64,000 bases of DNA from CAILHX01 sp046155285 (GCA_046155285.1 JBJXEA010000014.1:8753-72752), one strand, 5' to 3'; shown: positions 52,702 to 62,594, counted from the stretch's first letter. Notes: generated by a model from the sequence alone, not told the origin. Made by a program: numbers and translations.

Positions 52702-53712
52702 TTAACTCTGGCCTGAGCGCGCCATCTGTTGATGCTTGCTGTGGTTGTAAAGCAAGGTGACGATCATTCCCGGGATATTTGCGATCAGCATACCCACTCG
52801 AAAGGTAAAGTAAATCGTCGCAAACGGCGCGACACTTGCGCTGAAATCAGCACAAATCTTGGCGAAAATGGATTCGCCTACACCCAGCCCGCCTGGTGTT
52901 GCCGGAATCGCAGAGAACACATTGCCAAAAACTCCGGCAATGGCGGATATCAAAGGGTTTGGTGCATATGGGAAGATCGCTGCAATGAATACTATGCCTA
53001 TCACCACAATACCGCTTGCCAGCATCGAAAGTAGCCAGCAAAAAGCTAATGCAGGCCACTTCTTTCTGTAAATTACAGTAGTTGCTACGATGGTATTTAG
53101 ATAAGACCGGATTTTCACCGGGATATATTCCAATAGTGAAAAACGCAATGTAAGCCATATAAGCACCAACCCTGATACCAGCGATAACACTATGCACACA
53201 GCAATGATTTTTATCAGACTGATATAAGCTGCAAGTGCTGCACTGTGGGTCAGTTGAGCTGGAAGGAATAGCGCAACGATAGCGGCGATAGAAACAAGAC
53301 CCAGCAAGGCAAAAACACGATCCGTGATAATTGAAATGAGCGCGGTCGAACGACCGCTTTCCAGCAGGCGATAAATCTGGATACCGCGAACAGCGTCGCC
53401 ACCTGAGGCGCCCGGCAGCCAGGTCGAAAAGAAGCTGCCCATCAACTGCAGGCTTAAAACCGTTTTCAAGTGGATCTTATGATCAGAAATGATCAGCAGT
53501 ATCCACCAGCGCACGCCACTGATCAGGAGCCCTGCAAACAGGCACAACAACGCCGGAATAAACAGATCCAGCCTGCTCCAAACCCCTCGAATCGAACCAA
53601 AATCCAGGCTGCCTTTGCTCAACAATATGGCGATCAACGTCACTGCCAGTATGATTTTCCCGGCAACAACCCAATGCCGTTTATTGGCAACATGCTTATT
53701 TAATATCAACAT
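52702..53712 (-). CDS. LPG-synthase-TM-like membrane protein (UPF0104/AglD family)
   Basis: 336 residues from Met at 53712 with about 8 helices; the frame to 53757 overlaps the YfhO-type gene and is rejected. The order of helices and the LPGASGGDAVRGIQIYRL and PATPGGLGVGESIFAK loops match the lysylphosphatidylglycerol-synthase transmembrane family without the catalytic LPG domain. Such proteins occur in glycan loci, perhaps as lipid or glycolipid flippases; function is not established. Confidence 0.82.
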   Translation of the reverse strand: MLILNKHVANKRHWVVAGKIILAVTLIAILLSKGSLDFGSIRGVWSRLDLFIPALLCLFAGLLISGVRWWILLIISDHKIHLKTVLSLQLMGSFFSTWLPGASGGDAVRGIQIYRLLESGRSTALISIITDRVFALLGLVSIAAIVALFLPAQLTHSAALAAYISLIKIIAVCIVLSLVSGLVLIWLTLRFSLLEYIPVKIRSYLNTIVATTVIYRKKWPALAFCWLLSMLASGIVVIGIVFIAAIFPYAPNPLISAIAGVFGNVFSAIPATPGGLGVGESIFAKICADFSASVAPFATIYFTFRVGMLIANIPGMIVTLLYNHSKHQQMARSGQS

Positions 53713-53719
53713 GAAAAGC

Positions 53720-56080
53720 CTATGCCCATAATGCCCATTTAGGATGGATCCAACCATCCAGACGTCTACGACTGAAGATCATAATAATCAGTAACAGTAA
53801 AACTCCTGACGAAATACCCATAGCCAATGGCAGCGTGCCGGGCTGGTAGTGCATTTTGATAATATAACTGCCTTTGGGAACAACCACCCCTCTAAAAGTG
53901 CCATTTACTCTTATAATACTGACTTCCCTGCCATTCACGCTGGCATGCCATCTTTGGTGCCAGTTATCGCTTATGACTACCAGCATTTGTTGCGCAGCCG
54001 TACCGCTTATCTCAACTGACGCATTTTGGTAAGCGCTTATAGTAGCTGGTTGGATATGCTCACTGAAATCTGCAGGCAGATTAAAGTCATGATTCAATTC
54101 ACCATCCGGCAGATCAACTGCAAATGCACGCGGCAACACCTCAGGGTTTTCAAAAACCAATGTCGATGGCGATTCAAAGACTAAGCGCAAACCGCGTTGT
54201 TGCAATTCATTTTTATAGGCGATGAAATTCACCGGTAAAAAAACATACTTGACTCCCAAAATATCGAGCGCTTGCCAATTAAACTTCGTGGCTTCGGGCT
54301 TGTCCTGGATCAACCCTAAAGCAGGAAACGACCCACGTGGAATCTGTATCGCTGAATAGAAATAGTCTTCATATGCAGGTATAACACCTTGATTCATAGA
54401 AGTAACTTCTTGTATTTGTAGCGCCGAACCTAATTCGGGATATAAACCGGTTTGTCCAAAATTCAGTGTGCGATAAAGGCCAGCATGCTTACGAACAAAG
54501 CTGACGGCCTCTTCCTGCGCTGAAAACAAAGCGCTTCTCGGCAAACGTATCATTTTGCTATCCAGCATCAGTTCGACCAATAGCAGCACTACCAGGCTGA
54601 GGATGATTCTTGCTGATTTGTCTTTATTAGCAGCGCGTAGCTTAAGCAACAAAATGACTATCGTCACAGCTAACACACCTAGCCCAATCAGTGCCTTCAC
54701 CTTGAATTTGATATGGGGCTCCACCAGGCCATAGGTCTCATATACATAAAATATCCCCGCCAGCCCTATCAACAAGAGTATGAATGATGGCCATATTCGC
54801 GCATTACTTTGCTGCAGGTTATTGATGCCAAAACCAATCAGAATAGCCATAGGCAACATGATAGGCGGCCACCAGTACTGGCAACCTACTTTACCCAGGA
54901 TGGGTATGTGCGAAATAGCCCCACTCACTAACGGCACTTCAAACACTCTAAAAATGGCTAATACCACACATACTGCACAAAAGATAATCAGTGGATTGTA
55001 TTTACCTTTTCTCAAAGAGCTTGCACATGATGCAAGCACAATGCCCACGAGCCCCATATGGAAAACAGTATTGCCGGTGAACCCTACTGCGGCGGCTTCC
55101 ATAGCGTTATAGGATTCATATAAGTGGGTGGACGAGAAGAAAGATGCGATCGCCTGCGGGAAGAAGATGGGATAAAAGATCCGGATCGCATAAGCTTCGA
55201 GTGTCCCGGTACTTTTAATATTCTCGAATATCGGCAGATACATTACCGACAGCAACAATACCGACAGCACAACTCCTGCAATTTGCAGCAGTAGCAGTTT
55301 GACGCCATCAGCAATCTTCAGCTCACCCCACTTGATGCTGGTTGATACATAGCCGAGGAGTACCGCGTAAATAGCAATAAATGAGGTGAGCGTGGTAGGT
55401 ATGAAGGTGCATGACAGGAATACGGCAAATGACAATACGATTGCCACAAACCGCCCGATGGTGGCCTTCTCAAGAAATGTCAATGAAGTATAAAGAACCA
55501 TGGGTACATAAAGATAGCTTTGCGCAACATTCGATCCGAAGTTCGCGGCCGAGTACCCATTGAGTAAATAAAACAGCGAGATTCCGACACCCGCCAATAC
55601 CGATAAACCCAAGCGCTCACGGGCGATTCTGTACATGAAAAAAACGGCAAAATACAGGAACACGAGCATTGTTGCGTTGTATATTTTTGACCCACCCCCA
55701 AGCAGGGCATTGGTCAGGGTAAACGCTGAAAACTTCTGATCGACCAGGGTTTCCGGGCCAAATGAACCTGCTGCTGAATAAGGGTTCCAATATGGTGACT
55801 GGCCGTGCCAGATTGAATGCCGCATGAACTCTATCATCGGCTCAGACTGAAAGATCGCGCCACCGTTGTCGTTGTAGCTACCATACCAGCCGGTAGTGGA
55901 CGGCAGGTGATAAAACCTTTTCGGCGGGCTGCCATGCTGGGATCCGATAAGATTGTCAGTAAGACTAAAGCTCGCCCGCAAAAAGATGACATCAGGGAAT
56001 ACAGTGACCATGATTAGAAGTGCAACCAGACACGCTTCTAATAATTTGTGACGCGCTATGGAATGAATCAGCGATTTCAT
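53720..56080 (-). CDS. YfhO-family membrane protein
   Basis: A 786-residue protein with about 12-14 helices followed by a periplasmic-type C-terminal domain (ISDNWHQRWHASVNG...) and a last transmembrane helix. This is the YfhO architecture, a GT-C-like fold implicated in adding glycosyl branches to teichoic acids or O-chains from a lipid-linked sugar. A polyprenyl-phosphate sugar synthase-like GT2 (58777) is in the same locus and could provide its donor. That pairing is inference. Confidence 0.85.
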   Translation of the reverse strand: MKSLIHSIARHKLLEACLVALLIMVTVFPDVIFLRASFSLTDNLIGSQHGSPPKRFYHLPSTTGWYGSYNDNGGAIFQSEPMIEFMRHSIWHGQSPYWNPYSAAGSFGPETLVDQKFSAFTLTNALLGGGSKIYNATMLVFLYFAVFFMYRIARERLGLSVLAGVGISLFYLLNGYSAANFGSNVAQSYLYVPMVLYTSLTFLEKATIGRFVAIVLSFAVFLSCTFIPTTLTSFIAIYAVLLGYVSTSIKWGELKIADGVKLLLLQIAGVVLSVLLLSVMYLPIFENIKSTGTLEAYAIRIFYPIFFPQAIASFFSSTHLYESYNAMEAAAVGFTGNTVFHMGLVGIVLASCASSLRKGKYNPLIIFCAVCVVLAIFRVFEVPLVSGAISHIPILGKVGCQYWWPPIMLPMAILIGFGINNLQQSNARIWPSFILLLIGLAGIFYVYETYGLVEPHIKFKVKALIGLGVLAVTIVILLLKLRAANKDKSARIILSLVVLLLVELMLDSKMIRLPRSALFSAQEEAVSFVRKHAGLYRTLNFGQTGLYPELGSALQIQEVTSMNQGVIPAYEDYFYSAIQIPRGSFPALGLIQDKPEATKFNWQALDILGVKYVFLPVNFIAYKNELQQRGLRLVFESPSTLVFENPEVLPRAFAVDLPDGELNHDFNLPADFSEHIQPATISAYQNASVEISGTAAQQMLVVISDNWHQRWHASVNGREVSIIRVNGTFRGVVVPKGSYIIKMHYQPGTLPLAMGISSGVLLLLIIMIFSRRRLDGWIHPKWALWA

Positions 56081-56115
56081 CTTTGGGCAGCTCTTGTGTG
56101 AAATTCGAAGCTATA

Positions 56116-56182
56116 CCAGAAAAAATAACGGGTTAGAGCTAACTTCATATTTTTATTATTAATTTTGTGTATGCTCTAACCC
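56116..56182 (-). terminator. Possible terminator/attenuator inside the polysaccharide locus
   Basis: On the minus strand GGGTTAGAGC (56182-56173) pairs exactly with GCTCTAACCC (56139-56130) across a 33-nt AT-rich loop, followed by TTATTTTTTC. It sits between the wecB-like stop and the YfhO-type start and could reduce transcription of downstream genes. Confidence 0.55.
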
Positions 56183-56194
56183 CCCAAGGCTAAA

Positions 56195-57277
56195 TTAAAA
56201 GAAGTTCGTAATCCTGCTGCGCAGTGCATTGATGACGACTGAAGATGCAGTGAAATTCTCATTCAGGTCGTAACGGCATCCCCAAGGCTGTGTCACAGCG
56301 GTCTCTACAGCATCAATAAGATCTTGTGCATCCAGGCCGGCGATGATGTTGCCGCCCGCCTCCACCGTCTCAGGTCTTTCGGTTGTCATACGCAGGCTGA
56401 CACATGGCACTTTGTAAAACAGGGCTTCTTCCGAAGCGGTGCCTGAATCTGATATCACGCACCAGGAATCTGCCAGCAGGCGATTGAAGTCATAAAATCC
56501 GAGCGGAGCCATGATCTTCACCCCAGCTGGTATTTCCATGCCGCCGATCTTGCTTTTGGTGCGAGGATGCATAGGGTAAATGACTTCCCGCTTATGACGT
56601 TTGGCGATCTCACCCAGTGCATAAATGATGCGTGCCAGACTTTGCGGGTTGTCTACATTCTCGGAACGGTGTGCGGTTACCAGTGCGTAGCCACCTTTGT
56701 CCAGGCCCAGGCGTTGCAAAATATCGCAATCGCGTACTTTAGGTTCAAAATGCCTCATTACCTCGTAAGTAGGATTACCGGTCACGAATATCTTTGAAGG
56801 ATGGATATTCTCACGCAGCAGATTCTCGCGATGATATTGGTTGAACGGTAGCAGCACGCTGCTCATATGATCGATCAGAATGCGGTTGCGTTGCTCCGGC
56901 ATTCTTATATCCCATGCCCTTAACCCTGCTTCCATATGGAAAGTCTTGATGCCTCGATGTGTGGCCGGCATGATGGACAGGCCGCTGTAGGTATCACCCA
57001 GTATCAGCAGCGCATCCGGCTTGAGTTTAACGAACAGTTCGTCTGATTTGACAATGACGTCCGCCACTTCTTTACCGTAACTGGAAACATCAATATTAAG
57101 CTCATAGTCAGGCTTACGGAGCTCAAGGTCACGGAAGAAGAAATCCTTGAGTTCCGGAGTGTAATTCTGTCCGGTGTGTACCATGATGTGCTCAAAATTC
57201 AGCTCATCCAACTTTTTAAGCGTTGACCACATTTTGATCATCTCTGGCCGAGTACCGAATATTGAAACAACTCTCAT
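56195..57277 (-). CDS. wecB: UDP-N-acetylglucosamine 2-epimerase
   Basis: 360 residues of the WecB/WbpI family: MRVVSIFGTRPEMIKM, VHTGQNYTPELKDFFF, VTGNPTYEV, YPMHPRTKS and ISDSGTASEEALFYKVP cover the active site. It would make UDP-ManNAc from UDP-GlcNAc. The slightly divergent N-terminus leaves room for a WbpI-like enzyme acting on a di-N-acetyl uronate. No UDP-ManNAc dehydrogenase is visible here. It lies 56 bp after the C-methyltransferase-like gene. Confidence 0.88.
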   Translation of the reverse strand: MRVVSIFGTRPEMIKMWSTLKKLDELNFEHIMVHTGQNYTPELKDFFFRDLELRKPDYELNIDVSSYGKEVADVIVKSDELFVKLKPDALLILGDTYSGLSIMPATHRGIKTFHMEAGLRAWDIRMPEQRNRILIDHMSSVLLPFNQYHRENLLRENIHPSKIFVTGNPTYEVMRHFEPKVRDCDILQRLGLDKGGYALVTAHRSENVDNPQSLARIIYALGEIAKRHKREVIYPMHPRTKSKIGGMEIPAGVKIMAPLGFYDFNRLLADSWCVISDSGTASEEALFYKVPCVSLRMTTERPETVEAGGNIIAGLDAQDLIDAVETAVTQPWGCRYDLNENFTASSVVINALRSRITNFF

Positions 57278-57333
57278 TTAAACTCTTTCTGCTTTCAATC
57301 AGGAAAGCGCAATTTTAGGATTTAGAAATACGG

Positions 57334-58608
57334 TTAAAGCACATCAGTGCTGTAGGGATGCATGGTGATGCGTACCTCAGGCAGGGGAACTAATAGTCTG
57401 CCCCCATCATCCATGTATTGGCTGCATTTAGCTGCAATCTCGTTAATAAAGCTCCAGGCGAAAATAAGCAGGTAATCTGGAGGATCTGTTTTCAGGATGC
57501 TGTTGTTATGAATCTTGAAATGGGAGCCAGGCGTAAAGTAGCCGGTTTTAGCAGGGGCATCATCAATCATGTATTCAAGGTGGGTTTGGTCAATACCGCA
57601 GTATTGAATAATGGTGTTGGCTCGACCAGAGGCTCCGTATCCTGCAACACGACGCCCTTTTGCACGAAGGATGTTAAGCACATCCATCAGCTTGTCACGT
57701 GTCTGCTCAACTTTATGTGCAAACTTGGCGTAAGTTTCCGGGAGATGGTAGCCAACCGCTAATTCTTCATTGCGTAATAGCTCTACTCTGGCAGAGATGT
57801 CTCGAGCATAGCGAGAACCCTGTTTGCAAACATAGTAGCGCATTGAGCCGCCATGTATCGGTATCGGCTTCACATCGAACACCACCATGCCATGTCTGCG
57901 GAAGTGGTTTTCAAGGGCAAGTAGAGAGTAGTAGTACAAATGCTCATGATAGATCATGTCGTACTGCAATCCCTGGATGATGTTGCCTAGGTAATGCACC
58001 TCAAAGATAAAGGTACCGTCATCCTCCAACACCTTGCTAATAGCGCGTGTTACGCCGCATATGTCCGGGATATGCGCAAACACATTGTTCGCCACGACCA
58101 TATCCACTTTACCGAAGCGCTCTAAAACCTGATCTGCAACACTTTCCGTGAAGAAATCGTTGACCACGTTCACTCTTGGGTCGTTTATGGTTGCCAATAT
58201 ATTGGTCGCGGGATCAACTCCGATCAGCGTTCCTACATTCTGATTTGCAAGTGGTCGCAGCAGTACCCCATCGTTACAACCAAATTCAAGTACCGTGGAA
58301 TTAGGGGCATCGAGAAAGCGGGAAACAACTTCTGTTGCATAGTCTTCAAAATGTTCGCGTAATGTCCTGATTTGTGAGGAGAAGTAAAAGTAATTTGCAA
58401 ACATCAGATCCGGATCAACGATATCCACTACTTGCACTGCAAGACATTCATTACAGAAATGAACGCGCAACGGGAAAGTCGGCTCTTTAGAGAATTGATC
58501 CGGCTGAAGAAATCCGCCTGCAAGTGCCACAGTCCCAAGATCTAACACTTCAGTTAGATCGTGTCCGCCACAAAATGCACATTTAAAAACTTCTTCCATT
58601 TGGGACAT
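57334..58608 (-). CDS. Sugar C-methyltransferase-like protein (Zn-binding, NovU/TylC3 type)
   Basis: 424 residues in three parts. An N-terminal zinc domain (CAFCGGHDL ... CNECLAVQ) is followed by a SAM-binding methyltransferase domain (LEFGCNDGVLLRPLA; VVANNVFAHIPD) and a C-terminal Rossmann-like domain (VAGYGASGRANTIIQY). This is the architecture of NDP-hexose C-methyltransferases such as NovU and TylCIII. The locus may therefore make a branched sugar. Met4 is an alternative start. A 168-bp gap upstream holds nothing recognised. Confidence 0.84.
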   Translation of the reverse strand: MSQMEEVFKCAFCGGHDLTEVLDLGTVALAGGFLQPDQFSKEPTFPLRVHFCNECLAVQVVDIVDPDLMFANYFYFSSQIRTLREHFEDYATEVVSRFLDAPNSTVLEFGCNDGVLLRPLANQNVGTLIGVDPATNILATINDPRVNVVNDFFTESVADQVLERFGKVDMVVANNVFAHIPDICGVTRAISKVLEDDGTFIFEVHYLGNIIQGLQYDMIYHEHLYYYSLLALENHFRRHGMVVFDVKPIPIHGGSMRYYVCKQGSRYARDISARVELLRNEELAVGYHLPETYAKFAHKVEQTRDKLMDVLNILRAKGRRVAGYGASGRANTIIQYCGIDQTHLEYMIDDAPAKTGYFTPGSHFKIHNNSILKTDPPDYLLIFAWSFINEIAAKCSQYMDDGGRLLVPLPEVRITMHPYSTDVL

Positions 58609-58776
58609 ATATTCAGATTCCTTCAGTCATAGTGCTAAAAGTTATGATTTTAGACTGAAGCATATTGGCTTACTATTTTTGTAGTAGCTAATCTAGCTCA
58701 GCATTTCGAGTTCATTTTAGGCTGGGAATGTACCACACCAAGCATTTCCTGAACAAGTTTGGATTCCATCCAGGCA

Positions 58777-59493
58777 CTAGCGTTTAAAGAGATATTGAGC
58801 GTAACGTTTATAAACCTGTAGGGAATAGGTGAATTTTGACTCCGAAGCACTTTCATGCCGTGCTGTTAGCACGTAAGGAACTTCGGCAAAACTGACTTTT
58901 AATCGCCGAGCCAGATAGACTTCTTCAATCAGCATCGCGAATCCTGACTCAGTGGTTGGCAATTGCACCCAAACTTCGTTTTTTATGGCACGGAAACCAT
59001 TGGTGAAATCCGTTAATGGCACGCGCATCAGTAACTGAGCAAGTTTGTTACCTACTCGCGAGATTAAAACCCGCTTCCAATGCACGCCCTCCACTCGCCC
59101 GCCTTTGGCATACCTAGTGGCTTTAATAAAATCCACCCCGTTTGTCATCGGCTCCAGGAAGCGATTGATGAATTCAACTGCTTGCGTACCGTCGGCATCC
59201 ATGATCAAGGCATAATCAAAACCCAGTTCTTTTGCCAATTTTGATGCTGTGCGGTTAGCAGCACCGTAACCACTGTTGACGTCATGACTGTGAATGGTCA
59301 GATTGGGAACTTCATTCTGGAGCCGTTGCAGGATCTCCAGGCTATTGTCTTTGCTGCCATCATCCACAGCAACAATGCCTGTTCTTGTATCAATACTGCG
59401 TAAATGCGTCGCGATATCCTTCACGCAGGCCTCAATCCCTTCTGATTCGTTATACACAGGAAGGATGATGCAAAAACTGGGTTGCGATTTCAT
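58777..59493 (-). CDS. GT2 polyprenyl-phosphate sugar synthase-like (DPM1 type)
   Basis: A 238-residue GT2 protein: FCIILPVYNESEGIEACVKD, GIVAVDDGSKDNS and YALIMDADGTQAVEFI, like dolichol-phosphate mannose synthases. No C-terminal membrane helices. It probably loads a sugar onto undecaprenyl phosphate to be used by a GT-C enzyme such as the YfhO-type protein. Sugar not known. Confidence 0.83.
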   Translation of the reverse strand: MKSQPSFCIILPVYNESEGIEACVKDIATHLRSIDTRTGIVAVDDGSKDNSLEILQRLQNEVPNLTIHSHDVNSGYGAANRTASKLAKELGFDYALIMDADGTQAVEFINRFLEPMTNGVDFIKATRYAKGGRVEGVHWKRVLISRVGNKLAQLLMRVPLTDFTNGFRAIKNEVWVQLPTTESGFAMLIEEVYLARRLKVSFAEVPYVLTARHESASESKFTYSLQVYKRYAQYLFKR

Positions 59494-59526
59494 ACAAATC
59501 TCAATAAATAAGGCATTTAATAAGGT

Positions 59527-60495
59527 CTAGGGAGCTGTAATCACTACGCAAGCTTCGATTGGAATATCCAACAGACCTTCTGGTGAAAAATGATTTTCAT
59601 CAAAATCATTCAAGATATCCCATGCCCAATTAGGCAATGCATTAGGACATTTGAGGCCACCATAAGCCTCAAGCGCATTTTTAGTCTGACGAGTAAATTG
59701 ATGCTGATTATCGTGCAACGGGAGTATTTCTACGGCACAACCTAATTCTTCGGCGATTTTTCTGAAATGGCTGGCACAGAACATCCATTTATCATCAAGG
59801 TTTTTCCAGGTATTTTTGAATTGCGCTAACTTATTTCTATGGGTTCTTACATTGATATCCTGATTTAAAGCCGCAAGAAAATCAAACCCAGCCCCCTTCG
59901 CCCTTCTGCTTTTCGCTTCGGTCAGGATTTGCGTATATGCAATCCGTAACATCTGATGGCCCAATTCAAATGGCTCAAAGAAAATGGCCTTGCCTCCAGA
60001 TTTCAATACGATGGTAGCGGCTCTGATCACTGAAAGCGGGTCTACCATATGATGAAGAACGGCGCAGCCGACCACAAGATCGGCCTGGTTGGGTAGAAAG
60101 TAACAGTTTTGGGCATCTTGAGCGACCGATGAACAGCGGTCCTGAAATCCACGTGAACGCGCTTCCCTGTTTAAAATTTGCAAGAGGTCAGGTGAAATGT
60201 CGGTAGCAATAACTCTGACATCATAATTTTCAAGCAATGGAATCACTGAGTTACCAAAACCAGAACCAAAATCAACGACCAAGCCTTTAGGGACATACTC
60301 AAGACGTCGAAAAGTATCACTCATCAACGTATACAGATAATCGTAATTTTTAAAACGCACAAAATACTCTTCTGCATGCGCAAGAAACGCTGCTGAGACA
60401 CCATACTTTGGTAAAGACAACTCTGGTTCTGGCATCAGAACTTCACCTTCTATCGGAATCAGCGGTACCGAAAAAATCTCTTGCACCCAATCCAT
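59527..60495 (-). CDS. SAM-dependent methyltransferase
   Basis: 322 residues, with VVDFGSGFGNSVIPLL as motif I and ADLVVGCAVLHHMVDPLSVI and GGKAIFFEPFELG following. It is clearly related to the protein at 62710: both have HH in motif III, FFEPFE, DDKW-F and LPNW-W blocks and a similar 80-residue C-terminal extension. Probably methylates a sugar or acceptor of the polysaccharide. Substrate unknown. Confidence 0.82.
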   Translation of the reverse strand: MDWVQEIFSVPLIPIEGEVLMPEPELSLPKYGVSAAFLAHAEEYFVRFKNYDYLYTLMSDTFRRLEYVPKGLVVDFGSGFGNSVIPLLENYDVRVIATDISPDLLQILNREARSRGFQDRCSSVAQDAQNCYFLPNQADLVVGCAVLHHMVDPLSVIRAATIVLKSGGKAIFFEPFELGHQMLRIAYTQILTEAKSRRAKGAGFDFLAALNQDINVRTHRNKLAQFKNTWKNLDDKWMFCASHFRKIAEELGCAVEILPLHDNQHQFTRQTKNALEAYGGLKCPNALPNWAWDILNDFDENHFSPEGLLDIPIEACVVITAP

Positions 60496-60545
60496 ATAAA
60501 ACTCCTTACAAATATCAAAAACTTGCCTAAGATCAAGCGTATTGA

Positions 60546-60618
60546 AACATCACTGTAGAAATGCATGTAAATCTGCCCCCCCGGTGGGTCAAATTTGGGT
60601 GCATTTCTACAACATCAC
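60546..60618. mobile_element. MITE-like 56-bp palindrome with 8-bp flanking direct repeats
   Basis: The core 60555-60610 is an inverted repeat with both ends GTAGAAATGCA inward (24 of 30 positions match, centre CCGG). It is flanked by AACATCAC at 60546-60553 and 60611-60618, which looks like a target-site duplication. It has no coding capacity. It lies between a methyltransferase and the acyltransferase gene. A half copy is at 27384. Confidence 0.78.
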
Positions 60619-60632
60619 GTCAAACATGAAGT

Positions 60633-62594
60633 TTAGTGATTCGGAAACTGTGACACCAAGTAACGAGACCCCATCTCTGTCAGATGTGCGGCATCGAAAG
60701 CCGTTAGTGTATCCCCAGTATCCCCTAACATTGTGATACAACCATCCGTATTGCAAAGTATTTTAATCGGGGAAATATAATTCACTTTCAAATGGGCAGA
60801 TAAGTCGCTCAACTCCGTATCAAATTCGATATTTGTTGGCTCCAGTCCTGATTTCATTCGTTTTGGTATTCGATGATTCCTGTCGGATTTATAGGACAAG
60901 TATAGCTGCTTAGGTAAAGTGTCAATCCAATGGGGAACAGACCCTATCAAATCAATATCTGTAACTCCGATTGCTCTAAGTTCATTGACAGTGACTTCAA
61001 TTTTTTTCCAGTCATAAGCGACCCAGTTCGCCGCTAATACAACCTTGTCTGGCTTATTCGATTTGATAGATTCAAAAATATAGTCATTGATTTTCTTACA
61101 ATAAGGGGTACCGTTAATTTCCATATGTAATATCGGAGGGCATGAAGAAGAAGTTCTCTGAGCTATGTTAAATTTTTGCCCAAAATATGCGTTGTATCCG
61201 GCATACAAATGTGCCGCATGAGAATCTCCCCACAGCAAAAGAGTTTTCTTATCCTTATTTACAGCCAAAGCCTCACAGCCATGGAAAAATGTATAGTCCT
61301 GTTTTGGTAGCAAATGGCATGTACCCGCCCTCCAGCTATTTTTTGGGTCCGTCACTTTATAATGGTTAAGCTCTTGAACTATTTTAGGAAACCTGTACCC
61401 AAAGCCCTCTCGCAGGTAGCAATAATAACCCACACAACCTATAACTAACATCAATGCGAGTAGCGCAAATGTTTTCTCTTTAGTTTGCCTGCCATTACGA
61501 ATAGGCTTTTCAACCAGCAGGTAGGTTAACCACGCAAGCAAAACAGAAACTGCGATAGCCGCAATTTTTACCCAAATGGCGGGATGCGTACCTTCAATAA
61601 CGACTACGAATGACAATAATGGCCAATGCCACAGATAGAGCGGGAAACTTATCAATCCAAACCATACCAATATTCGGTGAGATAGAACGGTGCGATTCAA
61701 CCAGGCTTGCGCGCCTGCCGAAATCACCAGCAATGCGCCAAGCGTTGGCAACAATGCCCACCAGCCTGGAAAGTGCTTATCCTTGGTAATGACAAACACC
61801 CCTAATACAATCAATGCCGCACCCAACACCGACTGCACATTGCGTAGAGTTTTACCATTCGCTTCAGGTGCTTGTGCAAAGAGCATAGTGCCTAGCCACA
61901 TATCAAGCTTTTCCTGATACCTGGAAAGTATGTTCGATTTGTGCAGCGTTATGTAGGCGAGAACTGCTCCAACCAGCAATTCCCAAAAACGTGTTTGCGG
62001 CAGGTAATAGGCGGCGACTTGGTCAACACGTACTTTGCCAATATTGAGCTTGAATGAAATGAGCGTGATTACAATCGTGAGCGTTAGCAGATTAAAGCGT
62101 TTTTTCCAAACAAACCAGAGAAGTAGCGGCCAAACAATGTAAAACTGTTCTTCGATGCCCAGCGACCAGAGATGCAATAGAGGCTTTGTTTCTGCGGCGT
62201 TGTCAAAGTAACCACTCTCTTTCCAAAACAAAAAATTCGAAACAAAGCCGGCTCCCACTGCAGTGTGCTTACCCAGTTGTTCGTATTCGTCTGGCAACAT
62301 CACAAACCAGCCAAGGACAAGGCTGGTAATCAATACCAAAGATAAGGCAGGAAATATACGCTTGATGCGCCGACCATAAAACTCCATAAAGCTGAAGCTG
62401 TTTCGCTCCAAACTATCAAAAATTATGGTCGAGATGAGAAAACCTGAGATAACAAAAAAAATATCAACGCCAGTAAAACCTCCCTTAAGCATTGAAGGGA
62501 ATGCATGAAAACCTACAACAGAGAGAACTGCTATTGCACGCAGCCCGTCAATGTCAGCTCGGTATTTGGGGTGAGTTAGATGGTTAGAGTGCAT
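60633..62594 (-). CDS. OafA/YrhL-type acyltransferase with SGNH domain
   Basis: A 653-residue two-domain protein. Residues about 1-390 form the 10-helix acyltransferase-3 domain (YRADIDGLRAIAVLSVVGFH; FFVISGFLIS). A periplasmic SGNH hydrolase-like domain follows with LLWGDSHAAHL and the C-terminal D-x-x-H pair DAAHLTEMG. Such fused enzymes O-acetylate O-antigen sugars from cytoplasmic acetyl-CoA. All catalytic motifs are present. The frame ends 22 bp from the MITE-like element. Confidence 0.9.
   Translation of the reverse strand: MHSNHLTHPKYRADIDGLRAIAVLSVVGFHAFPSMLKGGFTGVDIFFVISGFLISTIIFDSLERNSFSFMEFYGRRIKRIFPALSLVLITSLVLGWFVMLPDEYEQLGKHTAVGAGFVSNFLFWKESGYFDNAAETKPLLHLWSLGIEEQFYIVWPLLLWFVWKKRFNLLTLTIVITLISFKLNIGKVRVDQVAAYYLPQTRFWELLVGAVLAYITLHKSNILSRYQEKLDMWLGTMLFAQAPEANGKTLRNVQSVLGAALIVLGVFVITKDKHFPGWWALLPTLGALLVISAGAQAWLNRTVLSHRILVWFGLISFPLYLWHWPLLSFVVVIEGTHPAIWVKIAAIAVSVLLAWLTYLLVEKPIRNGRQTKEKTFALLALMLVIGCVGYYCYLREGFGYRFPKIVQELNHYKVTDPKNSWRAGTCHLLPKQDYTFFHGCEALAVNKDKKTLLLWGDSHAAHLYAGYNAYFGQKFNIAQRTSSSCPPILHMEINGTPYCKKINDYIFESIKSNKPDKVVLAANWVAYDWKKIEVTVNELRAIGVTDIDLIGSVPHWIDTLPKQLYLSYKSDRNHRIPKRMKSGLEPTNIEFDTELSDLSAHLKVNYISPIKILCNTDGCITMLGDTGDTLTAFDAAHLTEMGSRYLVSQFPNH

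Noticed and set aside
60555..60610. Rho-independent terminator
   Set aside because: Although strongly palindromic it has no T tract on either strand, and the flanking 8-bp direct repeats favour a transposed element.
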